From positions 310,001 to 374,000 of the forward strand of contig NZ_FRCN01000002.1 in the NCBI RefSeq assembly GCF_900142925.1: a stretch of 64,000 bases of DNA, given 5' to 3'. The position numbers and the translations under genes were made by a program. The notes beneath the pieces are model-generated. The model searched no databases. It was given only the letters and a program-made list of their open reading frames with translations, and was not told the DNA's origin. This document shows positions 1 to 10,393 of the stretch, one piece after another; position 1 is the stretch's first letter; the number at the start of each line of letters is the position of its first letter. The DNA comes from Chitinophaga sp. CF418 (lineage in GTDB: Bacteria > Bacteroidota > Bacteroidia > Chitinophagales > Chitinophagaceae).

Positions 1-2131
1 AAGCCTGTAACGACTGCACGCTGGTGTCATTCAATAAAGCATTGACGTCAAACGCCAGCGTTATACTGGTATCAGTACTTTGGCCCTGGGCTTGTAACTG
101 CTGTTTGTCTATGTTTGCCGTCATTGCTATACCATGATAAGTATAGCGATTATAAGTGGCTGCGTCCAGATGAATGTCTGCCTGTGCAACCATACCCGGG
201 AAAGTATACCCTTGCCCGGAAGCCCACATCCGTCCGCTCATCCAGCCCATTGTAGTATCGTACAGTAGTATACCCGGATTTACTTTGAAAGAAGACAGTG
301 TTACGTCATAACGGGCGCGGATACTGTCCATGATATTCACCAGGTGAGCGGACAATTGAGCATTGGCCGAACTGCTGGTAAGCTGTAGTTGTGTTTTCAG
401 ATCCTGCAGGCCCCCAAGCACCTTACCTGTAATGAGCATCTGCTCTGGCAACCGTGGAGTATCGGGCAGAGTCCCCGCTGGTAACCAGGCTCTTAGTTGT
501 TTGTTGCCGGATTGAATATATACAGAGGGCAGATTTGCATAAAACCGGTTCACATCTGTAACATGTTCAATTTCCCCATTTGTCTGAATACGGTTGCCAA
601 CGTTGTCTGCTACACGCAATGTTTCTATGATTAATTTTCCCAGGCTGCCTTTCAATATCGCTGTTATATCCAGCTCCTTGTTCCACAGCGGCTTCATTGC
701 CGGATTTCTGCGTGACTCCGGAACAAAAGGCAGCCACTCTCCCAGGGAGATATGGGAAGAATCAATATTGGCGCGGAGCTGTAAGAGATCCATAGTCTTC
801 TCAGACAGCGAAGACCATGAAGGCACAGTTACCGCAATCTGCTTTCTAAGCAGACTCCTATTTGTTTCAAGGAACATGTTCTGCAGAGCCAGGGACTGGG
901 GAGTGAACAATACATTGAAACGTGCCTCTTTCACCGCAAAACCAGATTTCTCTTTGGTTTCCAGTTTTTTAAGTACAGCGCTGATCGTGTCTGGTTTATA
1001 AAGAATATTGGACAGGGAGGTACTGAGATTGTAAAGAAGGAGATGATTATAATCCGGATCATTCCCCGCTCCTCTTGCCGGCGGCGCCGCGTTATTGTCA
1101 AATTTGAAATCCAGGTGCTCCAGCTCTGCTTTGGTGGCCAGCACTTTCCATGTATTGGGAAGGCTGTCGATGGGTATTGGAGAGGAAGTATCTTTCGGTG
1201 ATGACAAGGTAAATGAACCGGCTGTCTTACCGATCTTCATGTCTCCTATCTGCACCAGGGTAGAATCCAGGTCAATACTTGAGTTCACCAATTGAAAATC
1301 ACTGATACGCCATACAGTGGAAAGACCACTGGTCTCATCCGCATATAAGAACGCACTGTTTTTGATACGCAGTTTTTTTAACAACAGGTGAAATGGAGTA
1401 CCTGTGGTATCTGCAGGTATGGGCGGAGGGACCGCATTAGTCAGCGTTTTCGGACGGTATGATTGTGTGTAAAGGCCTTTGAGCCCGTCCAGTTCAATAC
1501 CCCGGAAAGTGTATAATCCCTCGTCCAGCAACAGGTCATCCGGATCAACATGTAATTCACGGAAATGAACAATGGCAGTCATACCTCCCTCCGCGTCAGC
1601 GAAACGAAGCCGTACCTGCCGGAAGGTAACGTCTTTAATACGGTATTGAAGTGATGTGCCTGTCTCTTCAGCAAGGGTATCGGGTTCGGTCTTTTTAGAG
1701 ACAAAGGCATCCAGGATAAATTGATAGTTATAGGTGCTATCTCCCTGGTTGCGGTAAACATTGACGAGTACAGAATCCCATTCCAGGCCATTGATACGCA
1801 ACTCATTGTTGATAAAAGCCAACAAATTGTACCTCACCTTTAATGAACCGGAAAATAGCAATGTCTTTGAGGCCTTATCTGCAACATATACATTCTTCAG
1901 TTCCAGATATCGCCATCCACGCGCACGAAGATACCCGATACGTACCTGTGTATGGAGTTTCTTTTGCAGATACAACTCTCCCTGCCGGCGAATATAGTCC
2001 TGCACAGGGGCCAGTTGTAAAAGTAACACCACCATTACAGGGAGCGCCAGGATGACAACAAGTCCCCACAATAACCATCGCCACCAGGGACGACCATGAT
2101 GTATTTCTTCCTTTGTAGATGGTTCTGTCAC
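1..2131 (-). CDS. TamB/AsmA-like large envelope protein, N-terminal part (cut by window edge)
   Basis: This reading frame is open from a GTG at 2131 to the left edge, about 710 codons with no stop. An in-frame TAA lies six codons upstream of the GTG, so the start is GTG or a nearby alternative. The N-terminus is a short charged segment rich in Trp and Arg, then one membrane anchor (about residues 22-42), followed by a stretch reading LQLAPVQDYIRRQGELYL. That layout, with long beta-rich sequence after it, is typical of AsmA/TamB proteins, which bridge the inner and outer membranes and act in lipid transport or outer-membrane protein assembly. The diagnostic C-terminal TamB domain would lie outside the window, so the subfamily is inferred. 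The gene is separated from the next gene by a terminator. Confidence 0.68.
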   Translation of the reverse strand, partial: MTEPSTKEEIHHGRPWWRWLLWGLVVILALPVMVVLLLQLAPVQDYIRRQGELYLQKKLHTQVRIGYLRARGWRYLELKNVYVADKASKTLLFSGSLKVRYNLLAFINNELRINGLEWDSVLVNVYRNQGDSTYNYQFILDAFVSKKTEPDTLAEETGTSLQYRIKDVTFRQVRLRFADAEGGMTAIVHFRELHVDPDDLLLDEGLYTFRGIELDGLKGLYTQSYRPKTLTNAVPPPIPADTTGTPFHLLLKKLRIKNSAFLYADETSGLSTVWRISDFQLVNSSIDLDSTLVQIGDMKIGKTAGSFTLSSPKDTSSPIPIDSLPNTWKVLATKAELEHLDFKFDNNAAPPARGAGNDPDYNHLLLYNLSTSLSNILYKPDTISAVLKKLETKEKSGFAVKEARFNVLFTPQSLALQNMFLETNRSLLRKQIAVTVPSWSSLSEKTMDLLQLRANIDSSHISLGEWLPFVPESRRNPAMKPLWNKELDITAILKGSLGKLIIETLRVADNVGNRIQTNGEIEHVTDVNRFYANLPSVYIQSGNKQLRAWLPAGTLPDTPRLPEQMLITGKVLGGLQDLKTQLQLTSSSANAQLSAHLVNIMDSIRARYDVTLSSFKVNPGILLYDTTMGWMSGRMWASGQGYTFPGMVAQADIHLDAATYNRYTYHGIAMTANIDKQQLQAQGQSTDTSITLAFDVNALLNDTSVQSLQA

Positions 2132-2239
2132 TATGAAAAAGGTTACTTATATAGTAATTTACTGAAATAAAACGCTTTAGGGTACGTATGCTTACACGGT
2201 TAAACAAACAAATACTATACCTGCTGAATTGGAAGGTAT

Positions 2240-2268
2240 AAAAAAAGTCCCGTCATAGACAGGACTTT
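2240..2268 (-). terminator. Intrinsic terminator after the 2293-2907 gene
   Basis: Read on the minus strand, an 11-bp stem (AAAGTCCTGTC paired with GACGGGACTTT, one G-U pair) and a 3-nt loop are followed by a run of seven T. It lies just after the stop of the minus-strand gene at 2293 and before the start of the TamB-like gene, so the two are probably separate transcription units. Confidence 0.8.
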
Positions 2269-2292
2269 GAAATAAAATGCCGGATATTTATA

Positions 2293-2907
2293 TTACCAGG
2301 ATGGGGTGTTCCGCTGGTTGAACTTCTGGATATAATATATCAGTTTATTCTTGTTCTGCTTGTCTTCGTTGAATTCCCGCAGTAATGCAGTATCCTGGCT
2401 AAGTATATACTTGCGCATATTGAACATCGTCAGGTCGTACACATCTCCCGTTATCAGATTCAGTACCCGCTTATCGGCCGTCTGCGGAGGCGTATTTTCG
2501 AAGACCATACCTCCCGTTGCCCTGTTGGGTGTAGCGGAAGTGATGGAATGGATGCGATACAGGCAATAGTACCCGATCTCTTCCAGCTTATTCAGTCCGT
2601 TGTCTTTGATGTAGATGGAGATGCCGTCTGAATACCCCCAGTATTTTTTCACTTTCTGTTCTTTGCCGGTAGAGTCTACCAGATTCAGCTCGTTGGGAGC
2701 CGACAGCAGGTATACCTGTGCAGCAGGAGTCTTGTTTTTCACGGTAATTGTTCCGGTAACGGAGGGATTGTTTGCCCTGAACTCCTGGAAAGTTTTATAG
2801 ATACCTTTTTTGTATAGGTGGGTATCGTAGACTGAAGTGCCAACCTGGGCGGATGTAAATTGCACAAGGCCTGTGCATAACATGATAGAAAGTACCAACT
2901 GCCTCAT
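2293..2907 (-). CDS. Secreted protein of unknown function
   Basis: This is a 204-aa protein that I do not recognise. The ATG at 2907 is chosen because it opens a clean Sec signal peptide (MRQLVLSIMLCTGLVQFTSAQ). A longer frame from 2976 would add 23 residues and overlap the upstream gene. The mature part is a predicted mixed alpha/beta periplasmic or surface protein with a single obvious region, containing YLLSAPNELNLVDSTG and KYWGYSDGISIYI. No cysteines or catalytic motifs stand out. It starts 34 nt after the stop of another small secreted protein, so the two probably form an operon. Confidence 0.75.
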   Translation of the reverse strand: MRQLVLSIMLCTGLVQFTSAQVGTSVYDTHLYKKGIYKTFQEFRANNPSVTGTITVKNKTPAAQVYLLSAPNELNLVDSTGKEQKVKKYWGYSDGISIYIKDNGLNKLEEIGYYCLYRIHSITSATPNRATGGMVFENTPPQTADKRVLNLITGDVYDLTMFNMRKYILSQDTALLREFNEDKQNKNKLIYYIQKFNQRNTPSW

Positions 2908-2941
2908 AAGACTACAAATGTACTGTTTTTCGGGTGGAAGA

Positions 2942-3490
2942 TCAGTGTGGCAGTACGTTCTGCTTCTCCATGTCATCGAGGATCACCTTGCGGATCCTTT
3001 TGTAAACAGTCAGTTTTCCAAATTCAATAGTTGTCTGCAATCGTGCAGACCATATTGTCTCAGTTCCTTCGTTTAGGGTAATATCAAAATCATTCACCAG
3101 GAACTGCTGGATGTTCGAAGTAACCGGCTCAAAGTTGTTAAGACGGGCCGCGTCTCTTTCAAATGCCGTCAATGGTGAAAACCGGAGTACCGCATCATGT
3201 GGCCAGGCTTCGGCTTTCTTCAGCGCAAGGTCCGTATCTACTTTATGGTGATCTCCCAGGTATTCATATTTACATTCGATGTTCTGGGATTTGAGTTCTT
3301 TGATCAATTCAACAGAGAGGTTGTCCATGTACATACGTGCCTGCATCCCTCCTTCTCCTACAATGAGGATCTTTTGATAGTGTTTGACACTATCCAGTTT
3401 TTTGTCGAAAGAACGCAGCGTGATTTTTTTCTGGGCATAAGCCGGCAGCAGGAACAGGCCAGCTATCAGTGACAGTAAAAGTGCTCTCAT
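2942..3490 (-). CDS. Secreted protein of unknown function
   Basis: This 182-aa protein has a clear signal peptide (MRALLLSLIAGLFLLPAYAQ) and no recognised catalytic motif. The mature part begins with KKITLRSFDKKLDSVKHY and then ILIVGEGGMQARMYMDN. The hydrophobic strand followed by alternating helices suggests a small alpha/beta domain like those that assemble outer-membrane complexes, but this is only a structural impression. It is the first gene of a likely two-gene operon with the secreted protein at 2293-2907. The upstream interval to 3555 holds its promoter and the gltD terminator. Confidence 0.75.
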   Translation of the reverse strand: MRALLLSLIAGLFLLPAYAQKKITLRSFDKKLDSVKHYQKILIVGEGGMQARMYMDNLSVELIKELKSQNIECKYEYLGDHHKVDTDLALKKAEAWPHDAVLRFSPLTAFERDAARLNNFEPVTSNIQQFLVNDFDITLNEGTETIWSARLQTTIEFGKLTVYKRIRKVILDDMEKQNVLPH

Positions 3491-3555
3491 AGGGATTTTA
3501 GGGATAAAAAATATTGTAAATATATACCAAAAACACTAGTCAATATTTGCACGCA

Positions 3556-3582
3556 AGCAAAAGGCCGGGTAAAAACCCGGCC
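3556..3582 (-). terminator. Intrinsic terminator of the gltBD operon
   Basis: A perfect 8-bp GC-rich stem (GGCCGGGT / ACCCGGCC) with a 4-nt loop is followed, on the minus strand, by a short TTTTGCTTG tail. It lies about 80 nt after the gltD stop. Confidence 0.75.
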
Positions 3583-3660
3583 CGGCTGAAGGTTACAACA
3601 AAATCTAAACCTGCTTATGAGACTCTTTGATATTTTTAGTTCTCTGCAGCATTGGCGTTC

Positions 3661-5136
3661 TTAAACGGCCAGTGCTTGCAGCGAATCATCTTTACTTTCC
3701 AGCTGTGATGCGCCCATCAGGAATTCATCCACTTTTCTGGCGCACTCACGACCTTCACTGATAGCCCATACCACCAGGGATTGTCCGCGGCGCATATCAC
3801 CGGCGGCAAATACTTTTGGTATGGTAGTCTGGAAGGCTCTCTCACCAGCTTTCACATTGCCGCGTTCATCTTTTTCCACACCCAATTCGTCCAGCAGGCC
3901 GGTATGTTGAGGATGTAAGAAACCCATTGCCAGGAAGGCTTGTTCACAAGGGATTACCTGTTCGCTGTCGGGAACTTCTTTGAAGCCACCTGGTCTGCCA
4001 TCAGGCCCCAGCGCCCATTCGAGGTTCACTATTTTCAACCCTTTCAGGTTACCATTTTCATCACCGACAAATTCCTTGGTGCCAATTGCCCATTGGCGGG
4101 CTGCGCCTTCTTCATGTGAAGAGGATGTTTTCAACACCATAGGATAGGTAGGCCATGGCATATATGGCGTACGCTCTCCGGGAGGTTTTGGCAGCAATTC
4201 CAGCTGGGTTACACTTATTGCTCCATGACGGTTGGAAGTACCTACACAGTCAGAACCTGTATCACCGCCGCCTATTACAACAACATTCTTGCCAGTTGCA
4301 AGGATATCATTACCGGATACAGGACGGTCGCTTACACGCTTGTTCTGTTGCTTCAGGAAATCCATCGCATAATGTACGCCGTGCAGCTGACGGCCGGGAA
4401 TACTCAGGTCACGGGGAATAGTTGACCCACCTGCCAGTACAATGGCATTGTATTCACGCAGGAGGTCGTTCACACTCACATTCACACCCACGTTTGCGTT
4501 ACACTGGAACACCACACCCTCTTCTTCCATCAGTTTCACACGACGGTCTATTACCCATTTCTCCAGTTTGAAGTCAGGGATACCATAACGGAGCAGACCA
4601 CCGGGAGCATCATCTCTTTCAAATACAGTCACATTATGACCGGCATAGTTCAGCTGAGCCGCAGCAGCCAGGCCTGCAGGACCGGAACCGATCACCGCTA
4701 CCTTTTTGCCGGTACGAACTCTGGGCGTTTTAGCCTGTACCAGTCCTTTGTCGAAAGCAATTTCAATAATGTGGCGCTCAATTTCCTCAATAGCTACCGG
4801 AGGCTGATTGATACCCAACACACAGGCGCTTTCACACGGAGCAGGACAGATACGGCCTGTAAATTCCGGGAAGTTGTTGGTGCTGGTCAGTATTTCGTAA
4901 GCTTCTTTCCAGTCTTTCTGATATACTGCATCGTTGAACTCAGGGATCACGTTGCCCAGAGGACAACCACTGTGACAGAATGGTACGCCACAGTTCATAC
5001 AGCGTGCAGATTGTTCATTCAGTTTTGACTCTGAATACTTTTCTACGAATTCGTTATAGTGTTGGACTCTCTCCGTTGCTGGAGTTTTGCCCGGCAGTTC
5101 CCTTGTAAATTCCAGGAATCCTGTTGGTTTGCCCAT
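3661..5136 (-). CDS. gltD: Glutamate synthase, small (beta) subunit
   Basis: A 491-aa flavoprotein that supplies electrons from NAD(P)H to the large subunit for making two glutamates from glutamine and 2-oxoglutarate. The N-terminal iron-sulfur region has cysteines at 46, 49, 54 and 58 (CMNCGVPFCHSGCP) and a second set near 97-105 (CPAPCESAC). The FAD-binding GSGPAG follows at about 150. The NAD(P)H-binding IGGGDTGSDC is near 290, and the C-terminal FAD region (FAAGDMRRGQSLVVWAISEG) is intact. Length matches the family. It starts 29 nt after the gltB stop and is cotranscribed with it. Confidence 0.97.
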   Translation of the reverse strand: MGKPTGFLEFTRELPGKTPATERVQHYNEFVEKYSESKLNEQSARCMNCGVPFCHSGCPLGNVIPEFNDAVYQKDWKEAYEILTSTNNFPEFTGRICPAPCESACVLGINQPPVAIEEIERHIIEIAFDKGLVQAKTPRVRTGKKVAVIGSGPAGLAAAAQLNYAGHNVTVFERDDAPGGLLRYGIPDFKLEKWVIDRRVKLMEEEGVVFQCNANVGVNVSVNDLLREYNAIVLAGGSTIPRDLSIPGRQLHGVHYAMDFLKQQNKRVSDRPVSGNDILATGKNVVVIGGGDTGSDCVGTSNRHGAISVTQLELLPKPPGERTPYMPWPTYPMVLKTSSSHEEGAARQWAIGTKEFVGDENGNLKGLKIVNLEWALGPDGRPGGFKEVPDSEQVIPCEQAFLAMGFLHPQHTGLLDELGVEKDERGNVKAGERAFQTTIPKVFAAGDMRRGQSLVVWAISEGRECARKVDEFLMGASQLESKDDSLQALAV

Positions 5137-5165
5137 TGTCTCTTGTCTTAGATGTTAGAATGTTA

Positions 5166-8100
5166 CTACTTCTCTACCTTCTGTGCGCCCGTTTTGCTTG
5201 CGTTGAGTGCAGCTTTGTACTCTTTCGGGAACACTTTCACGAAGTGGCGCAGCTGGTTTTCCCAGTCTTTCAGTATGAACCTGGCCACAGTACTGTTCGT
5301 ATATGCATGATGCTTGGTGATCAGGTCCTGCAGTTCGGCGGTGTCTTGCTGGTCCAGCGGATCCAGGTCGATCATATCCTTGTTGCAACGTCCTGCAAAC
5401 ACACCTTTTACATCATATATATAAGCAATACCGCCACTCATACCTGCACCGAAGTTGCGGCCGGTTTCTCCCAGTATCACTGCTTTACCTCCTGTCATAT
5501 ATTCACAACCGTGATCGCCGACACCTTCTGCTACGATGGTAGCACCGGAGTTACGTACACAGAAGCGCTCACCGGCTTTACCGCGGATGTAAGCCTCGCC
5601 GGATGTAGCACCATAGAGCGCTACGTTACCTGCGATGATGTTTTCTTCCGCTTTAAAACCTGCTTCAGGAGATGGATAAAGGATCAGTTTCGCACCGGAT
5701 AAACCTTTACCGAAGTAGTCATTTGCTTCTCCTTCCAGTTCCAGGGTTACACCTTTGGTATTGAAAGCCCCGAAGCTTTGTCCGGCAGAACCTACAAACT
5801 TGTAGTGGATAGTATCTTCCGGAAGACCTGGTCCTGCATAACGTTTGGATATTTCGTTACTGAGGATGGTACCTACGGCCCTGTCGGTGTTCTTGATATT
5901 AAACTGATGGAATACACGGGATTTTTTCTCCAGCGCCGGCTGTGCTGATTTCAGCAACTGCCAGTCAATCACTTCACCTATACCATGATCCTGTTCTTCC
6001 TGTTTGAACAGCCCTGTTTCGTCAGCAGCTGGTTCTTTATATAATATCGGAGACAGATCGAGTTGTTTGTACTTCCAGTGAGAGATGTTTTCACGCACCT
6101 GCAGGCTATCTACCTGGCCCACCATGTCGGTTACAGTACGGAAACCAAGGTCCGCCATGATCTCACGGAATTCTTCCACCAGGAATTTGAAGAGGTTCAC
6201 AACATTTTCAGCATCACCGTTGAAGCGCTTACGCAGTTCAGGATCCTGTGTGGCTACACCAACAGGACAGGTATTCAGGTGACATTTACGCATCATGATA
6301 CAACCTTCGGCTACCAGTGCGGCAGTTGCAACACCCCATTCCTCTGCACCCAGCAGGGTAGCGATGGCAATGTCACGGCCTGTTTTCAGCTGACCATCAG
6401 TCTGTACCACCACTCGGCTACGCAGTTTGTTCTTCACCAGTGTCTGATGTGTTTCAGCCAGACCCAGTTCCCATGGCAGACCCGCATGTTTGATAGAGCT
6501 GATCGGAGAAGCACCTGTACCACCGTCATAACCGGAGATAAGCACTACATCCGCTTTTGCTTTGGCAACACCGGCAGCGATGGTACCAACACCTGCCTTG
6601 GACACCAGTTTTACACTGATACGTGCGGCACGGTTAGCATTTTTCAGGTCAAAGATCAACTGAGCAAGGTCCTCGATGGAATAAATATCGTGGTGCGGAG
6701 GAGGAGAGATCAGACCTACACCTGGTGTGGAGTGACGAACCTTCGCGATCCAATCATCTACTTTATGACCAGGTAACTGTCCGCCTTCTCCAGGTTTAGC
6801 ACCTTGTGCCATCTTGATCTGGAGCTCGTCCGCATTAGTCAGATAATTACTTGTTACACCAAAACGGGCACTTGCTACCTGCTTGATAGCAGAACGCATG
6901 CTGTCGCCGTTCGGGAGCAGTTGATAACGGAGTTCGTCTTCACCACCTTCACCTGTATTGCTCTTGGCGCCGATACGGTTCATCGCGATGGCCAGTGTGG
7001 AGTGTGCCTCGTGGGAGATGGAACCAAAGCTCATCGCACCGGTAGCAAAACGCTTCAGGATGCTTTCAGCCGGTTCAACTTCTTCCAGCGGAACAGAAGG
7101 ACGATTACGTTTGAACGAGAAGAGGCTACGCAGGGTGGCTGCTCTTTCGCTCTGGTCGTTCACTGATTTTGAGTACTTCTTAAATATGCTATAGTCGCCC
7201 ATACGGGTAGCATATTGTAAGAGGTGGATAGTGGTCGGGTTGAAGAGGTGGAATTCACCTTTTCTCTTCCACTGGTAGATACCGCCGGTTGTAAGACGCT
7301 GTACAGGTGTTTCCTTGCGGCCGTAACCCATCCAGTGCTTAGCCAGTGTTTCGCGGGCTATTTCATCCAGGCCCATACCCTGTATACGGGATACTGCGCC
7401 GGTGAAATACTTATCCACTACCTGGCGGTTGATACCTAATATTTCAAATATCTGTGCACCCTGGTATGATTGCAGGGTGGAGATACCCATTTTAGAGAAT
7501 ACTTTCAGCAAACCATCACATACAGCCTTGATGTAGTTCTTCTTCAGTTTATCCACATCCAGCTCTGTTTCCAGTTTGTCGTTCAGCTTCAGATCGCGGA
7601 TGGTGCTCAGTGCCAGGTACGGGTTGATGGCGGTTACGCCAAAGCCCAGCAGACAGGCAAAGTGGTGCACTTCCCATACATCCCCGGCTTCTACGATCAG
7701 CCCTACCTGGCCACGGTATCCTTTGCGGATCAGGTGGTGGTGTACAGCTGATGCAGCCAGCAGTGAAGGCATAGCGGCGTGTTCTGAATCGATCGCCCTG
7801 TCGGACAGGATGATCACTTCGAAACCATCTTCCACCGCATCTACCGCATAGCGGCACAGACGCTGGAGGCCTTTTTCAAGGGAACCAGGTTTACCGTCTG
7901 CCCTGAAATAAGTATGGAGGGTCTTGGCCTGGAACAAGCCGGTATCTATACTACGGATCTTTTCCAGTTCGAAGTTGGTCAGGATCGGGTGACGGAGCGC
8001 CAGACCATGACAGTGCAGCGGATCTTCGTCCAGCAGGTTGCCATTATTACCAACATAGGTAGCGAGTGACATCACCAGCTTTTCACGGATCGGATCAATT

Positions 8101-9695
8101 GGAGGATTGGTTACCTGTGCGAACAGCTGTTTGAAGTAGCTGGTCAGGTGCTGCGGCTGATCACTCAGAATGGCCAGTGGAGCATCCGTACCCATGGAAC
8201 CTACCGGTTCTTTACCATCGAGGGCCATTGGCGCGATGATGGTGTAAAGATCTTCTGTAGAATAACCGAAGGCGCGCTGGTATTTAAAGATCTGGTCGTG
8301 TTCCAGGTGGGTGAAAGTAACCCTCGGATCAGACAGTTCTTCCAGGCGGATCTTATATTTATTCAGCCACTCGCCGTAAGGTTGCTGAGAACAGATGTTC
8401 TGTTTCAGCTCCTCATCGCCGATGATACGGCCCTGTTCCATGTCCACGATGAACATTTTACCAGGCTGCAGGCGGCCTTTTTCTTTTACATTCTTAGGAT
8501 CTATTGGCAGAACACCTGCTTCAGACGCCATGATCACGCGGTCATCTTTAGTGATAACGAAGCGGGCAGGACGCAGACCGTTACGGTCCAGCGTACCACC
8601 GATGATCTTACCATCTGTGAAGGAGATACAAGCCGGACCATCCCATGGCTCCATGAGGGAAGCATGGTATTCGTAGAAGGACTTCTTCACAGGGTCCATG
8701 TCATCGTTACCGTCCCAGGCCTCAGGGATGAGCATCATCATCACATGTGGCAGAGAGCGGCCGGTGAGCAGGAGCAGTTCCACTACGTTATCCAGGCTGG
8801 CAGAGTCGGACTGGCCTTCTTCCACGAGCGGAAGGATCATGTCCATTTCTTCCTGAGAGAAATATTTGGAAACGAAGTCCTTCTCTCCTGCCCTTAACCA
8901 GTTCAGGTTCCCTTTCAGCGTGTTGATCTCACCATTGTGCGCTATATAGCGGTAAGGGTGAGCCAGACGCCAGCTCGGGAACGTGTTGGTAGCGAAACGG
9001 GAGTGGATCAGTGCAAACGCAGATACCATCTTCTCATCGCTGAGGTCAGCGTAATAGTGACGTACCTGGTAAGTTGTTAACTGGCCTTTATATACAATAG
9101 TCTTTGTAGAAAGGGACGGAATGTAGAAAAGCGCTTTCTCTTTCGGAACAGTGTTGCGAACGGTTTTAGAAACGTAGTTACGCAGCACGAAGAGTTTACG
9201 CTCAAAAATGTCATTGTCCGTAATATGATAAGGACAGGCAATAAATACCTGTTCAATTTCCGGTTCTACAGAAAGAGCGCCTTCGCCAATGCCATCAGGA
9301 CGTACCGGTACCCTACGGTAACCTAGTATTTCCAGTCCCAGTTTCTCGGCCGCTCGGTTCAGGATCTCACGGCACTCTTCGCGCCAGCGAGGCTCTTTCG
9401 GAAAGAAAATCATGCCTACCCCGTATTTTCCAAATTCAGGGAGGCTAATGCCTATCTTCAGGCATTCGTCGTACAGGAACTCGTGTGGCAGCTGGATAAG
9501 GATACCAGCACCATCACCGGTGTTTTGCTCATAACCACATGCACCGCGGTGCTCCATGTTTTCCAACATGGTCAACGCATCCCGGATGATCTGATGCGAT
9601 TTACGACCCTTGATATGGGCCGTAAAGCCTGTTCCGCATGCATCATGCTCAAAATCCGGGTGATACAGTCCTTGCAATTGCTTCACTTCTTGCAT
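5166..9695 (-). CDS. gltB: Glutamate synthase, large (alpha) subunit
   Basis: The 1509-aa large subunit hydrolyses glutamine and transfers the ammonia to 2-oxoglutarate. The class-II glutamine amidotransferase domain starts at Cys20 in HDACGTGF, so a 19-residue propeptide is predicted to be removed. The central and FMN-binding synthase domains follow ([21 protein letters not shown]). The 3Fe-4S cluster cysteines lie near residues 1130-1142 ([12 protein letters not shown]). The C-terminal glycine-rich beta-helix domain is complete. It is the first gene of gltB-gltD, the main ammonia-assimilation route. Confidence 0.98.
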   Translation of the reverse strand: MQEVKQLQGLYHPDFEHDACGTGFTAHIKGRKSHQIIRDALTMLENMEHRGACGYEQNTGDGAGILIQLPHEFLYDECLKIGISLPEFGKYGVGMIFFPKEPRWREECREILNRAAEKLGLEILGYRRVPVRPDGIGEGALSVEPEIEQVFIACPYHITDNDIFERKLFVLRNYVSKTVRNTVPKEKALFYIPSLSTKTIVYKGQLTTYQVRHYYADLSDEKMVSAFALIHSRFATNTFPSWRLAHPYRYIAHNGEINTLKGNLNWLRAGEKDFVSKYFSQEEMDMILPLVEEGQSDSASLDNVVELLLLTGRSLPHVMMMLIPEAWDGNDDMDPVKKSFYEYHASLMEPWDGPACISFTDGKIIGGTLDRNGLRPARFVITKDDRVIMASEAGVLPIDPKNVKEKGRLQPGKMFIVDMEQGRIIGDEELKQNICSQQPYGEWLNKYKIRLEELSDPRVTFTHLEHDQIFKYQRAFGYSTEDLYTIIAPMALDGKEPVGSMGTDAPLAILSDQPQHLTSYFKQLFAQVTNPPIDPIREKLVMSLATYVGNNGNLLDEDPLHCHGLALRHPILTNFELEKIRSIDTGLFQAKTLHTYFRADGKPGSLEKGLQRLCRYAVDAVEDGFEVIILSDRAIDSEHAAMPSLLAASAVHHHLIRKGYRGQVGLIVEAGDVWEVHHFACLLGFGVTAINPYLALSTIRDLKLNDKLETELDVDKLKKNYIKAVCDGLLKVFSKMGISTLQSYQGAQIFEILGINRQVVDKYFTGAVSRIQGMGLDEIARETLAKHWMGYGRKETPVQRLTTGGIYQWKRKGEFHLFNPTTIHLLQYATRMGDYSIFKKYSKSVNDQSERAATLRSLFSFKRNRPSVPLEEVEPAESILKRFATGAMSFGSISHEAHSTLAIAMNRIGAKSNTGEGGEDELRYQLLPNGDSMRSAIKQVASARFGVTSNYLTNADELQIKMAQGAKPGEGGQLPGHKVDDWIAKVRHSTPGVGLISPPPHHDIYSIEDLAQLIFDLKNANRAARISVKLVSKAGVGTIAAGVAKAKADVVLISGYDGGTGASPISSIKHAGLPWELGLAETHQTLVKNKLRSRVVVQTDGQLKTGRDIAIATLLGAEEWGVATAALVAEGCIMMRKCHLNTCPVGVATQDPELRKRFNGDAENVVNLFKFLVEEFREIMADLGFRTVTDMVGQVDSLQVRENISHWKYKQLDLSPILYKEPAADETGLFKQEEQDHGIGEVIDWQLLKSAQPALEKKSRVFHQFNIKNTDRAVGTILSNEISKRYAGPGLPEDTIHYKFVGSAGQSFGAFNTKGVTLELEGEANDYFGKGLSGAKLILYPSPEAGFKAEENIIAGNVALYGATSGEAYIRGKAGERFCVRNSGATIVAEGVGDHGCEYMTGGKAVILGETGRNFGAGMSGGIAYIYDVKGVFAGRCNKDMIDLDPLDQQDTAELQDLITKHHAYTNSTVARFILKDWENQLRHFVKVFPKEYKAALNASKTGAQKVEK

Positions 9696-9775
9696 TCGTT
9701 TAGATTTTTTGACCTTGGCACACCTTCCCCGCTTACTCTGGGCGGTTGAGGTACCGTAATTTTTCGGGAACGGTA

Positions 9776-9783
9776 TAAAGATA
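9776..9783 (-). promoter_or_regulatory. Candidate -7 box of gltB
   Basis: On the minus strand the octamer TATCTTTA fits the Bacteroidota -7 consensus TAnnTTTG at seven of eight positions. It would give a leader of about 75 nt before the gltB ATG. I see no convincing -33 element, so the call is tentative. Confidence 0.35.
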
Positions 9784-10069
9784 CTAAAGGAAACCGGTAA
9801 TTTTTACGAAAGGTTTTGTATAACCCCAAAAAATTAGAAAAGATTAAAAAAGTACTGGCATTTGTTAGAATTAAATAAGTGGAGAGGTAATAAGTGACCA
9901 TATTTCCCCCTGGAAGGGGCTCATTGGGTAATGAAAATGTTTAATGTGTTGAGGATAAAAGCAGTGAATGGACCAAAATGCTCTTACTAGTCTGTGGGTA
10001 TCGCCAAAGGGTGATTCTTCCTGGTCGTGAACTTCCTTTGAGATCCTTTGAGATATAGTAGGGATATAG

Positions 10070-10140
10070 TTGAGATGGCCTCATCCTCCCTTAATCTTCC
10101 CTTCTGAAGGGAAGATTAAGGGAGGATGAGGCCATCTCAA
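10070..10140. repeat. Perfect 71-nt palindrome
   Basis: Two 35-nt arms are exact reverse complements around a single central T at 10105. The arms are about half G+C, with a strong purine/pyrimidine skew (runs such as CCTCATCCTCCC). There is no T tract on either side, so it is not a standard terminator. It may be a cruciform or REP/MITE-type element. Confidence 0.9.
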
Positions 10141-10224
10141 ACGAATCTCAAGTGAGTTAGAAGCGGCTACTGAAAGTTGATTTATTCGCTACAATCAGCT
10201 TCGGCAGGAGCCGTGTGTTTGTAG

Positions 10225-10305
10225 CCCGGGGTGGCAACCCCGGGAGCCATAAATGGATGGGCGTCCCCGAAATGGATGAACAACCCCGGGACCCAAACGG
10301 TTGGG
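10225..10305. repeat. GC-rich intergenic repeat with nested hairpins
   Basis: CCCGGGG at 10225-10231 pairs with CCCCGGG at 10238-10244, a further CCCCGGG lies at about 10284, and CCCAA/TTGGG at 10292-10305 closes another hairpin. Related CCGGG-rich text occurs in the glpF-pafA interval near 15690-15720, so this looks like a dispersed noncoding element. No coding potential is evident. Confidence 0.5.
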
Positions 10306-10393
10306 CCAACAGACGCTATAATAATATGTAAGACCTGCAGCAATCAGCTAAACATTGCTACAGCATAGTGAATACAACTTAACAGGCTAGCTA

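Larger units (their letters stand above)
9696..10393. other. Gene-free interval between gltB and the DeoR gene
   Basis: About 700 bases without a credible ORF. It holds the gltB leader and promoter on its left side, short direct repeats of CTTTGAGAT near 10035-10053, the 71-nt palindrome at 10070-10140, and GC-rich inverted repeats at 10225-10305. No tRNA-like cloverleaf or transposase remnant was seen. Confidence 0.7.

Noticed and set aside
9683..9901. A small minus-strand frame upstream of gltB
   Set aside because: It is A+T-rich, overlaps the gltB start and matches no family; the interval is better read as leader and promoter.
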